5,301 bases of DNA from DATJXG01 sp035500455 (GTDB lineage: Bacteria; Acidobacteriota; Terriglobia; Terriglobales; Acidobacteriaceae). The first letter of the stretch is position 1. Each line of letters begins with the position of its first letter. Shown in pieces: positions 1-5,301 of the stretch. The DNA lies in contig DATJXG010000150.1 in NCBI GenBank assembly GCA_035500455.1, positions 1 through 5,301 on the forward strand, written 5' to 3'. Position numbers and translations under genes: made by a program. The notes under the pieces were generated by a model. The model made no database searches, was not told the DNA's origin, and was given only the letters and a program-made list of their open reading frames with translations.

Positions 1-72
1 TCAATGGCAGCGGGCACGGAGAGATTTTATCGGATAGGAGGCAGGCGTGGAGCCAGCAAGAGGCAAATTGTG
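1..72. other. Short non-coding tail downstream of the GT39 gene
   Basis: This stretch follows the TGA stop of the minus-strand glycosyltransferase and runs to the window edge. I see no T-tract terminator, no tRNA-like fold and no convincing reading frame. An AGGAGG at 36-41 precedes a GTG at 47-49, but the frame closes after about 31 codons inside the glycosyltransferase gene and is probably accidental. Confidence 0.4.
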
Positions 73-1650
73 TCAGCGCCAGTGTTTAACCATGGGCCAG
101 AGAGCGGCCATGGATGCGAATTTCCTGTCATGGCAGATGTAAACGGGTATCTGCTGTTCGAGAGCGTAGGGGTTGGGCGGCGAAGTGCCGAAATAATCGA
201 CGCGCTGGAAGAGACGTTCGAGAGTCTGGCGGCTGTCATCGAGGACGATCATGCAGTTCCCCGAGTAGCCGCGCGGACCCCAGAGAAAATAGGTGCGGTC
301 GCCGCTTATGGCGCCAGGAAGGCCGTGTGCGCGACCGAAGAAATCTATGGCGCCGGCCTGGCCGTAGTCCTGGCCAAAAATGCCGCAGTCGGCGCGCTGC
401 TCAGGCGGAATACTGTTCCAGGCGGCTATGGTTTCGTCAGCGATCTCCCGAAATCCGAACTGGTCGGCATACCACTGCGGCAATGCAGCGCGGGCGTGGG
501 AGTGCTCCATCACCGGCAGTTTCATAGGCAGGTATTTCGCATAGGTGAGGAAGCCATCGGGTGAAAGAACGGGAATAACGATTGGAGCGAGGTACAGGCC
601 GCTGATAACCAGCACCCTGGCTATGGCGCCCTCCAGCCATCGGAGCTTGGGACGGCGGTCGAGAGCGAATTCAACGGTGACAGCGCCAGCGGCAAGGAGT
701 ACTGGGTAAATCGGGGCAAGATAGTAGATCTTGCCGTGCAGCAAGAAAAACGCGAGATAGCAGACCACGTAACACCATCCCAGCGCGCGATACGGCCGCA
801 GGCGAGTGGAAAACAGCAAAGCAAACAGTCCGATGAGCCAGATGGGGGCGGCAAGAGAACCTATCAACATGGTTTGCTGGAAAAAGAATGCTACGGGGCC
901 CAGCACCACATCACGGCCATCAGCGCGGATGGTGCGAATCAGTTGCACGAACGGCCAGCCGTGGTGAATGTTCCACAACATGTTGGGCAGGAAAATCAGG
1001 AAAGCGGCCAGTCCCCCCAGCCAGAACCATTTGCTCAGGAAGGCGCGCCGTTGCTCAGTGAGCAACAAACCGACCACAATACCGAGGCCGAATACCGTGA
1101 TCGAGTATTTCTCTTCCAGCCCAAGACCCGCGATGACGCCGAACCACAACCAGTACCGGGGATCGTGGCGCTTGATGGCGAGGATGACAAAGTAAACGCA
1201 GCCCATCCAGAGATTCGGTTCCAGGCAGTTGGTGCCGAGAAGGCTGCCGTTGGAAAGATACTGCGGAGCCAAAGCAGCGGTGATTGCACCCAGGAGGATG
1301 GCGTAGCGACGGCCTCCAAGCTCCCGGGCCAGAACCGCGGTTTGGACGATCAGCAATGACGATGCCAGCGCGGGTATGAAGCGAATGGCGCGCAGGGAAT
1401 CTCCCAGAAATGCGCGGCAGAAGTGAATGAGAAAGGGGATAAGAGGCGGCTGGTCGACGTAGCCCCACTGGAGATGATCGCCGCAGGACATGTAGTCGAA
1501 CTCGTCGCGGAAGTAACCGTAGCGGTTGTTGAAATAAAGGTGAATCAGGAACATGGCAAGAGCGATGGCCCATGCCCAAAGCATTGGATTGGCAAGCCGA
1601 GGCTGGCGGGTGTGGCGGGAATAGGGGGCGCTGGCGGACGAGGTAGACAT
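73..1650 (-). CDS. Glycosyltransferase family 39 (PMT/ArnT-like) integral membrane protein
   Basis: Probable polyprenyl-phosphate-sugar-dependent transferase that moves a sugar to a lipid, glycan or protein on the outer face of the cytoplasmic membrane; the acceptor cannot be told from sequence. With the ATG at 1648-1650 it is 525 residues. Residues 48-53 read RDEFDY, the acidic motif expected in the first external loop of GT39 enzymes. About 11-12 hydrophobic segments follow between residues 24 and 362. Other family-like stretches are LGTNCLEPNLW (139-149), GLEEKYS (177-183) and LPNMLWNIHHGWP (221-233). Residues 364-525 form a soluble, presumably periplasmic domain with GQAGAIDFFG (431-440) and FLWGPRGYSG (455-464). 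An in-frame GTG at 1675-1677 would add nine residues. Neither start has a clear Shine-Dalgarno, so the choice rests on ATG over GTG. It is divergent from the transglutaminase gene and has no visible operon partner here. Family assignment is firm; substrate is unknown. Confidence 0.9.
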   Translation of the reverse strand: MSTSSASAPYSRHTRQPRLANPMLWAWAIALAMFLIHLYFNNRYGYFRDEFDYMSCGDHLQWGYVDQPPLIPFLIHFCRAFLGDSLRAIRFIPALASSLLIVQTAVLARELGGRRYAILLGAITAALAPQYLSNGSLLGTNCLEPNLWMGCVYFVILAIKRHDPRYWLWFGVIAGLGLEEKYSITVFGLGIVVGLLLTEQRRAFLSKWFWLGGLAAFLIFLPNMLWNIHHGWPFVQLIRTIRADGRDVVLGPVAFFFQQTMLIGSLAAPIWLIGLFALLFSTRLRPYRALGWCYVVCYLAFFLLHGKIYYLAPIYPVLLAAGAVTVEFALDRRPKLRWLEGAIARVLVISGLYLAPIVIPVLSPDGFLTYAKYLPMKLPVMEHSHARAALPQWYADQFGFREIADETIAAWNSIPPEQRADCGIFGQDYGQAGAIDFFGRAHGLPGAISGDRTYFLWGPRGYSGNCMIVLDDSRQTLERLFQRVDYFGTSPPNPYALEQQIPVYICHDRKFASMAALWPMVKHWR

Positions 1651-1790
1651 GCGGAACACAAGAATATCGGACAGCACGTAGCGGTGTCATGGGGTCAAAC
1701 CATCGCAGGGACTGCCGGGAGAAGGAGTTTAACGACCGGCAGAAGGTTACAGCCCCGTCAATGAACTGGCCCGTTCTGTTGTCGTCGGGA

Positions 1791-1816
1791 CAGTCAGATC
1801 GCTACAGTCTGATCAG
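1791..1816. repeat. Near-identical 10-mer direct repeat overlapping a palindrome, possible operator
   Basis: CAGTCAGATC at 1791-1800 recurs as CAGTCTGATC at 1805-1814 (9 of 10 bases equal, 14 bases start to start). The second copy runs into the perfect palindrome CTGATCAG at 1809-1816. The block sits just upstream of the possible -10 TAAAAT at 1818-1823 and between two divergent genes. That is where a regulator site would be expected, but no factor can be named and chance is not excluded. Confidence 0.25.
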
Positions 1817-1956
1817 TTAAAATGTGCTTTATGTTCTCCTCGCCTCCCCGCCGTGGCTTCACCTGAGCGCGATCCTTCAAAACGCCCGTGTGTCGTTTCC
1901 ATCACTAAAAAGCCATTTGGTGTAGGGACGCGGTTTGTCGTCTCCCTCTGCGTGCG

Positions 1957-1962
1957 AAAGGA
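1957..1962 (+). promoter_or_regulatory. Ribosome binding site that fixes the transglutaminase start
   Basis: AAAGGA lies seven bases before the ATG at 1970-1972. The first in-frame ATG at 1853 would add 39 residues ahead of the signal peptide, so this site and the signal peptide together favour 1970. Confidence 0.6.
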
Positions 1963-1969
1963 AAATTCC

Positions 1970-2962
1970 ATGCTCCGCAGGTTCGTCTCGCTGCCGATTT
2001 TGCTGGTGTTGTGCTCCGGTTGCGCCTTGGCGCAATCCACGCGGCACTTCACTTTTCACTATGGATTCACGGTCAAGCAGGCGCCGCAAGGAGAAAAGAT
2101 ACGCGTGTGGTTCCCGGCGGCGCATTCCGACGATTTTCAGGAGGTGAAGGTCATCTCCGCCGGAGGAGACTTGCCTCTGAAAAAGACGCGCGAATCGAGA
2201 TTCGGTAACGAGATTTATTTTGCCGAAAGTTCGAAGGCGCCCAAGGCTGAGCTGCATTTTGAAGTGGTGTACGACGTGGTGCGGCACGAGCGCATAACTC
2301 TGGGAGCGGAGAGGCCGCACTTGGCGGACCTGACGCTGGACAAGAAGGAAACGAAGCAGTACCTCGCTCCCGACAAACTGGTGCCGGTGACCGGAGTGCC
2401 GGCGGAGTTGGCAGCAAAGGTGGCGGGCGACCAGCCCACGCCGTTGAAAAAGGCGTGGGCGATTTACGACTACGTGTTCATCACCATGCGCTACGACAAA
2501 ACCGGAACCGGCTGGGGACGCGGCGACGTGCTCTATGCTTGCGAAGCAAAGCAAGGCAATTGCACCGACTTTCATTCGTTGTTCATTGCGATGGCGCGGT
2601 CGCAGGGAATTCCGGCGCGGTTCGAGATCGGCTTTCCCCTGCCTTCCGACAAGCACGCCGGAGAAATTGCCGGCTACCATTGCTGGGCAGACTTCTTCGA
2701 GCCTACGCATGGGTGGGTGCCGGTGGATATTTCTGAAGCGTGGAAACATCAGGAGAAGCGCAACTATTTTTTCGGCGCGACTGACGCCGATCGGGTGCAG
2801 TTCAGCATGGGCCGCGACCTGGTGCTGAAGCCGCCACAGGAGGGGCCGCCGCTGAATTATTTCGTGTACCCGTATGTTGAGGTCGCGGGCAAAGAACATC
2901 CTGACGTTTCGCTGGCGTTTTCGTTTGCGGACGTGGAGACTGGAGCGCAAGCCCAGCGGTAG
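1970..2962 (+). CDS. Secreted transglutaminase-like (TGc superfamily) protein
   Basis: A 330-residue exported protein of the transglutaminase / papain-like cysteine superfamily. Bacterial members act as peptidases, amidases or cross-linking enzymes; the exact reaction here is unknown. Residues 1-21 form a signal peptide: two arginines after the start, a hydrophobic core, then ALA before Gln22, a typical signal peptidase I site. A Cys at 18 lacks a good lipobox, so a lipoprotein is less likely. Residues 22 to about 150 form an N-terminal beta-rich domain. The catalytic core is about 155-260, with nucleophile Cys198 in GNCTDFHSLF (codon 2561-2563), His237 in GYHCWADFF (2678-2680) and Asp253 in WVPVDISEA (2726-2728), the order and spacing expected of the family. 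Residues 261-330 are a beta-rich tail. The gene stands alone on this strand, diverges from the GT39 gene and converges on the gene at 3234-3944. All three triad residues are present, so it is probably active. Confidence 0.9.
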   Translation: MLRRFVSLPILLVLCSGCALAQSTRHFTFHYGFTVKQAPQGEKIRVWFPAAHSDDFQEVKVISAGGDLPLKKTRESRFGNEIYFAESSKAPKAELHFEVVYDVVRHERITLGAERPHLADLTLDKKETKQYLAPDKLVPVTGVPAELAAKVAGDQPTPLKKAWAIYDYVFITMRYDKTGTGWGRGDVLYACEAKQGNCTDFHSLFIAMARSQGIPARFEIGFPLPSDKHAGEIAGYHCWADFFEPTHGWVPVDISEAWKHQEKRNYFFGATDADRVQFSMGRDLVLKPPQEGPPLNYFVYPYVEVAGKEHPDVSLAFSFADVETGAQAQR

Positions 2963-2968
2963 GACGCG

Positions 2969-3188
2969 GTGACTTTTTGACCGAAGACTCCCCAGAAGGT
3001 CATCCTGAGCAGGGCTGAGGACCCGACCCCCGCATCGAGCGGTAAGGAACGCGCCAGGCATTTCTTCGTTGCCATTTTCCTCGCTGCTTCATCCGGCGCG
3101 CACAAGAGAATGCCTCGAAGCGCCGCCGCAGATCGACGCCGGCATGAGGTCCTTCGCTACGCGAAGGATGACACTCGCAAAAAGTCAC
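2969..3188. repeat. MITE/REPIN-like palindromic repeat element, about 220 bp
   Basis: The outer ends are a perfect 11-bp inverted repeat: GTGACTTTTTG at 2969-2979 and CAAAAAGTCAC at 3178-3188. Inside lies a second inverted pair, GTCATCCT at 2999-3006 and AGGATGAC at 3165-3172. Each inner end carries a 19-base hairpin: 3003-3021 (eight-base arms with one mismatch) and 3150-3168 (arms TCCTTCGC / GCGAAGGA, three-base loop). Flanks ACGCG (2964-2968) and ACGCT (3189-3193) match at four of five bases, hinting at a target duplication. No coding capacity is seen. GTCATCCTGAGC-type palindromes dispersed between genes are, from general knowledge, common in acidobacterial genomes. The element could also act as a two-way transcription stop between the convergent genes. 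Mobility is inference. Confidence 0.6.
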
Positions 3189-3208
3189 ACGCTCTAAGGG
3201 CGATTAAG

Positions 3209-3230
3209 CCAGCGGCTGCAGCCAGGCTGG
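3209..3230 (-). terminator. GC-rich stem-loop just after the membrane-protein stop
   Basis: CCAGC at 3209-3213 pairs with GCTGG at 3226-3230 around the 10-bp palindrome GGCTGCAGCC (3214-3223), with a two-base bulge. On the minus strand it begins three bases after the stop of the 3234-3944 gene. No T-run follows, so it is not a classical intrinsic terminator; it may only protect the 3' end. Confidence 0.3.
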
Positions 3231-3233
3231 AAC

Positions 3234-3944
3234 TCACTGAATCCGTTTGACATTCACCCAGAGAAAATACCCTCCCGCAATCGCGGAAGAATATTCGGGC
3301 GCAGCGAGCACTTCCACCTGCCCGCCAGCAGGCACGACCCCAATTACCTTGCCGCCAAAGTGCCCGCCTGAAGGCGCATTGTCGTGAAGATAGGTCGCTT
3401 TGGTCACGGCAAAGTGCTCGCCCACGGTCAACACCGGAGAAAGATCGGGGGGGACGTTCTTTCCGCCTTCGCCCGACCAGTGCTGCTTGCTCTGGTCCAC
3501 GTGACCGAGAAAAAGCCATCCGGAAGGCTGGGCGCTCTGCGGCGAGGCCTGTTCCGCCGCGCTTTGTTGGGCGACTAAGCTGCTCTTGATGTTCTCATCG
3601 GCGGTTTGAGCCTTCTGCTGCAAGCCTTGCATGTATTGGGCAAGGTCCTCAAGGTCACGTTTCTTATTCGGATCGGTGGTGGATCCCTGAATCTCCTGCA
3701 GGCGGGCAACTGAGTCGCTGAGCCCGCTGTTCAAGCCGGCAACCGCACTCCCCGCGGTCTGGACGTCGATGTCACCAAACGGGGTCGTGACTTTCGAAAT
3801 GCCGACCCGCCCCAACAGCGATTTGAAAGTGCCGGGCAGGAAGAGCACCAGGCAGAAAAGCATCACAATTAGAATCTCTCTGAACAGGACAAAGACATCC
3901 GTGGTGCCATCCACGAAACGATGAAAGGCGCTCCCCTCGGCCAT
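3234..3944 (-). CDS. Unrecognised single-pass membrane protein with coiled-coil-like middle and SH3-like C-terminus
   Basis: I do not recognise a named family. The 236 residues divide into three parts. Residues 1-16 are a short polar N-terminus, and about 17-38 form one strong hydrophobic segment (LIVMLFCLVLFLPG core), more like a membrane anchor than a cleaved signal. Residues about 65-135 are rich in Gln, Ala, Glu, Asp and Lys and look helical, possibly coiled-coil (SVARLQEIQG, DLEDLAQYMQGLQQKAQ), ending in a Pro/Gln/Ser/Ala linker. Residues about 141-236 begin GWLFLGHVD and contain alternating hydrophobic, glycine-rich stretches ending YFLWVNVKRIQ, resembling bacterial SH3-like folds (inference only). 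The start is the ATG at 3942-3944, supported by a strong GGAGGA site and a plausible promoter. Palindromic repeats lie on both sides. A structural or ligand-binding role at the membrane is possible but not shown. Confidence 0.8.
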   Translation of the reverse strand: MAEGSAFHRFVDGTTDVFVLFREILIVMLFCLVLFLPGTFKSLLGRVGISKVTTPFGDIDVQTAGSAVAGLNSGLSDSVARLQEIQGSTTDPNKKRDLEDLAQYMQGLQQKAQTADENIKSSLVAQQSAAEQASPQSAQPSGWLFLGHVDQSKQHWSGEGGKNVPPDLSPVLTVGEHFAVTKATYLHDNAPSGGHFGGKVIGVVPAGGQVEVLAAPEYSSAIAGGYFLWVNVKRIQ

Positions 3945-3947
3945 AAA

Positions 3948-3953
3948 TCCTCC
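3948..3953 (-). promoter_or_regulatory. Strong ribosome binding site of the membrane-protein gene
   Basis: On the minus strand GGAGGA is followed three bases later by the ATG at 3942-3944 (GCGGAGGATTTATG). It is the strongest Shine-Dalgarno in the window and supports this gene being translated from that start. Confidence 0.65.
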
Positions 3954-3968
3954 GCAATAAGATGGCGA

Positions 3969-3997
3969 ATGTTATGCCGAAATATTTGCCAGGGCAA
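3969..3997 (-). promoter_or_regulatory. Candidate sigma-70-type promoter of the membrane-protein gene
   Basis: Read on the minus strand, TTGCCC (3992-3997) and TAACAT (3969-3974) are separated by exactly 17 bases. Each matches its consensus at four of six positions. Transcription would begin near 3962, leaving a leader of about 18 bases that just holds the ribosome binding site. Spacing and position are good, but the boxes are only moderate. Confidence 0.35.
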
Positions 3998-4039
3998 GGG
4001 TGATTCGGAGGAGGACTTGGGCCGGGTGCCGAGGAGACC

Positions 4040-4076
4040 GAGATTCCTCGCGCCAAAGATCGGCGCTCGGAATGAC
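4040..4076 (-). repeat. REP-like palindromic repeat of the GTCATTCCGAGCG type
   Basis: On the minus strand it starts GTCATTCCGAGCG (4064-4076) and ends GGCGCGAGGAATCTC (4040-4054). The two arms, ATTCC-TC-GCGCC at 4043-4054 and GGCGC-TC-GGAAT at 4062-4073, form a stem with two central mismatched pairs around a seven-base loop. The layout parallels the ends of the 2969-3188 element (GTCATCC, hairpin, GAGGA) but with different bases, so it is a related but distinct repeat type. No T-run follows on either strand, so a simple terminator is unlikely. Confidence 0.55.
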
Positions 4077-4083
4077 AATTTGG

Positions 4084-4152
4084 TTAGGGTCCGCGGAGCG
4101 TGCTTGTTAGGGTCCGCGGAGGGCTCCTGTTGGGGTTCGCGGAACGTGCTTG
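4084..4152. repeat. Three 23-bp tandem repeats (plus a decayed fourth)
   Basis: Units begin at 4084, 4107 and 4130, each 23 bases and starting TTAGGG or TTGGGG. Units one and two share the first 15 bases (TTAGGGTCCGCGGAG); unit three diverges slightly but shares the CGTGCTTG end of unit one. A fourth, strongly decayed unit may cover 4153-4175. Each good unit centres on a CCGCGG-like palindrome (4090-4097, 4113-4120, 4136-4143), and 23 bp is about two helical turns. The array lies between the phosphoesterase stop and the membrane-protein promoter. It could be a slippage-prone array or a set of protein-binding sites. Confidence 0.65.
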
Positions 4153-4181
4153 TTGGGTTGCGGGCTGGGCTTCGGCCGTTT

Positions 4182-5301
4182 CTAATCGTCGTCGCGCGGC
4201 TTCGCGGGAAAGATTGTGTGCTTGGGGGCGGGCATGGGGGCGCTCCCCATTCGGTCGCGCCACAGGATGCGGTTCAGCAGCGCCGTGTTCACTGCATCGG
4301 GGCGAGTGAAATCCATTTTGGCGGAAGCTTTCGCGCCCTGGCCCTTCGGAGGATTCGTCTGGTAGATGAAGCCGTTGTCGCGATTGCTCCAGTCGGCGGT
4401 GAATGGCGGTTGGGTACCGGGACCGGCGAGTGGCGCGGCCATCACCGGCGCGTAGGCATCGTTCTGATTCATGGGAGGCAGCCCCAGCAGAGTTTCCATC
4501 GTGTGGATCATGTTCACGGTGGTATAGAAGCGGCTGTCAACGAAGGGATGCTCTGCGGAACCGGGGGAATATTTGCTGATGACGAAACCGATGGAGCGGT
4601 GAGCGTCCACGTGGTCGGCGCCGTCCTGGGCGTCATCCTCCAGCATGAAGATGGCGGTGTCATCCCAATAAGGGCTGTGGGAGAGGGCCTCGACTACGCG
4701 TCCCACAGCGAGATCATTGTCGGCCACCGACGCCGCCGGGCGTGGCTTCCCCGGGGCGGTGCCGTTGGTGTGGTCGTCCGGCAGGTAGAGCAGCGCGAAG
4801 GCCGGCAGTTCGTCGCCTTTGCCCTCTTTGGCGGCGCGCACGAAGCCCTCGAATTCGTTTAGAAATTCGTCGGCGCGAAGCTGGTCAGGATATTCGGTGT
4901 TGAAGTCCGGGAAGACAGGATCAAAATGATCGCGCAGCACCGCTTTGTTGGGCTTCACCTGCTTCATCATCGGAACCGGCCAGGGCCACGGACTTTTCGA
5001 TCCTTGCGGGTCGCCCACGTTCTGCGGCAGCTTCTCCCCCTTGTTTACGAAAGCGCGCGGGCATTCGGCGCTGGCGGCGGAGGGCGTTCCTGCTTTCGGC
5101 GAGGCGGCGCCTTTCTTGGCCGGCTTGCACCAGACGGCGTTTACGAATTCGCCGTAGATTCTGTAACTCAATTCGTGGCTGGCGACATTGTCCCAGATGT
5201 AGCCGGTGGAAGGGTCATCCACGTCGGGCTCGCCCAGGTCGAGGGGATGCTCGTCACCCAGCGACCCCTGGTAGTCGTAGGTGCGCTCCTTGCTGCGGTA
5301 G
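4182..5301 (-). CDS. Phosphoesterase / alkaline-phosphatase-superfamily protein, C-terminal part (5' end beyond the window)
   Basis: The frame is open from the right edge to the TAG at 4182-4184, giving 372 visible residues; no true start is inside. The visible part matches the phosphoesterase module often fused to a YncE-type beta-propeller in acidobacteria; the propeller and any signal peptide would lie beyond 5301 (inference). Visible motifs are GDEHPLDLGEPD (residues 15-26), GYIWDN (33-38), a LPDDHTNG (173-180) and EDDAQDGADHVDAHR (221-235, bases 4596-4640). The last is a dense Asp/His cluster fitting the metal site of the superfamily, so hydrolysis of a phosphate ester by a metal-bound mechanism is likely; the substrate is unknown. 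A Lys/Ala/Ser/Pro-rich insert lies between Cys58 and Cys80. The protein ends in PMPAPKH and a short charged tail. A GTG at 5220-5222 is internal, not a start, because homologous-looking sequence continues upstream of it. Confidence 0.85.
   Translation of the reverse strand, partial: YRSKERTYDYQGSLGDEHPLDLGEPDVDDPSTGYIWDNVASHELSYRIYGEFVNAVWCKPAKKGAASPKAGTPSAASAECPRAFVNKGEKLPQNVGDPQGSKSPWPWPVPMMKQVKPNKAVLRDHFDPVFPDFNTEYPDQLRADEFLNEFEGFVRAAKEGKGDELPAFALLYLPDDHTNGTAPGKPRPAASVADNDLAVGRVVEALSHSPYWDDTAIFMLEDDAQDGADHVDAHRSIGFVISKYSPGSAEHPFVDSRFYTTVNMIHTMETLLGLPPMNQNDAYAPVMAAPLAGPGTQPPFTADWSNRDNGFIYQTNPPKGQGAKASAKMDFTRPDAVNTALLNRILWRDRMGSAPMPAPKHTIFPAKPRDDD

Larger units (their letters stand above)
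1651..1969. other. Divergent intergenic region (GT39 / transglutaminase promoters expected)
   Basis: This region of about 319 bases separates two genes transcribed away from each other, so it should contain both promoters. I could not find a convincing pair of -35 and -10 boxes on either strand. TAAAAT at 1818-1823 is a possible -10 for the plus-strand gene, but nothing resembling TTGACA lies at the right distance upstream. The only other structure noted is the duplicated 10-mer and palindrome at 1791-1816. Open frames crossing the region look like chance frames. Confidence 0.5.
2963..3233. other. Convergent intergenic region occupied by a repeat element
   Basis: The gap lies between the stops of the plus-strand transglutaminase and the minus-strand membrane protein. 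Almost all of it is taken up by the palindrome-ended element at 2969-3188, plus a GC-rich stem-loop at 3209-3230. I see no gene in it. A minus-strand frame crossing it continues antisense through the transglutaminase gene and is a shadow. Confidence 0.6.

Noticed and set aside
36..141. Small plus-strand gene behind AGGAGG at 36-41
   Set aside because: The GTG-started frame is only about 31 codons, overlaps the GT39 gene antisense and shows no features of a real peptide.
4..564. Plus-strand frame of 186 codons
   Set aside because: It lies antisense to the C-terminal half of the GT39 gene, has no recognisable domain, and is explained by the high GC content.
736..1359. Plus-strand frame of 207 codons inside the GT39 gene
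   Set aside because: It is antisense to the membrane segments of a well-supported protein; the Gln/Glu/Pro-rich translation is what complementing hydrophobic codons gives.
1853..1969. 39-residue N-terminal extension of the transglutaminase
   Set aside because: It would bury the signal peptide, has no good ribosome site, and the ATG at 1970 has AAAGGA at proper distance.
1877..3061. Minus-strand frame of 394 codons opposite the transglutaminase
   Set aside because: Although longer than the transglutaminase frame, its translation is Arg/His-rich with no domain, while the plus strand carries a signal peptide, ribosome site and full catalytic triad.
2999..3172. CRISPR-like or attC-like array
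   Set aside because: There is one pair of inverted hairpins, not regularly spaced direct repeats with spacers, and no cas or integrase gene is present.
3921..4862. Plus-strand frame of 313 codons
   Set aside because: It runs antisense to the conserved phosphoesterase core and through the repeat region, is Gly/Arg/Val-rich, and has no family signature.
5220..5222. GTG as start of the phosphoesterase
   Set aside because: The same frame stays open to the window edge and the upstream residues (GDEHPLDLGEPD) fit the family, so the gene begins outside.

Overview
The window is about 60% GC and carries four protein-coding genes, one of them cut by the right edge. It most likely comes from a soil acidobacterium (Terriglobia, Koribacter-like). 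This is inferred from three things: the family flavour of the GT39 and phosphoesterase proteins, the AxA-Q signal-peptide cleavage site, and dispersed palindromic repeats of the GTCATCCTGAGC / GTCATTCCGAGC kind that I associate with that group. No RNA gene, CRISPR array, transposase or phage gene was seen.

Layout, left to right. Positions 1-72 hold nothing I can support. At 73-1650 on the minus strand is an integral-membrane glycosyltransferase of family 39 (PMT/ArnT type). At 1651-1969 is a divergent intergenic region with a pair of near-identical 10-mers next to a palindrome. At 1970-2962 on the plus strand is a secreted transglutaminase-like protein with a complete Cys-His-Asp triad. At 2963-3233 is a convergent intergenic region filled by a roughly 220-bp MITE/REPIN-like element whose outer ends are an 11-bp perfect inverted repeat. 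At 3234-3944 on the minus strand is an unrecognised single-pass membrane protein with a helical middle and a beta-rich, SH3-like C-terminal part. It has a good ribosome binding site and a plausible promoter. At 3945-4181 is an intergenic region with a second palindromic repeat of the related family and three 23-bp tandem repeats. From 4182 through the right edge, on the minus strand, is the C-terminal part of a phosphoesterase / alkaline-phosphatase-superfamily protein, probably the C-terminal module of a YncE-type beta-propeller fusion.

The genes do not form an obvious pathway. All four products are predicted to act in or beyond the cytoplasmic membrane (membrane glycosyl transfer, exported transglutaminase-like enzyme, membrane-anchored protein, probably exported phosphoesterase), but strand changes and long repeat-bearing gaps argue against one operon. 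The least ordinary material is non-coding: two related palindromic repeat elements lie on either side of the unrecognised membrane-protein gene, and a short tandem repeat lies upstream of it. I found no convincing new multi-gene system.
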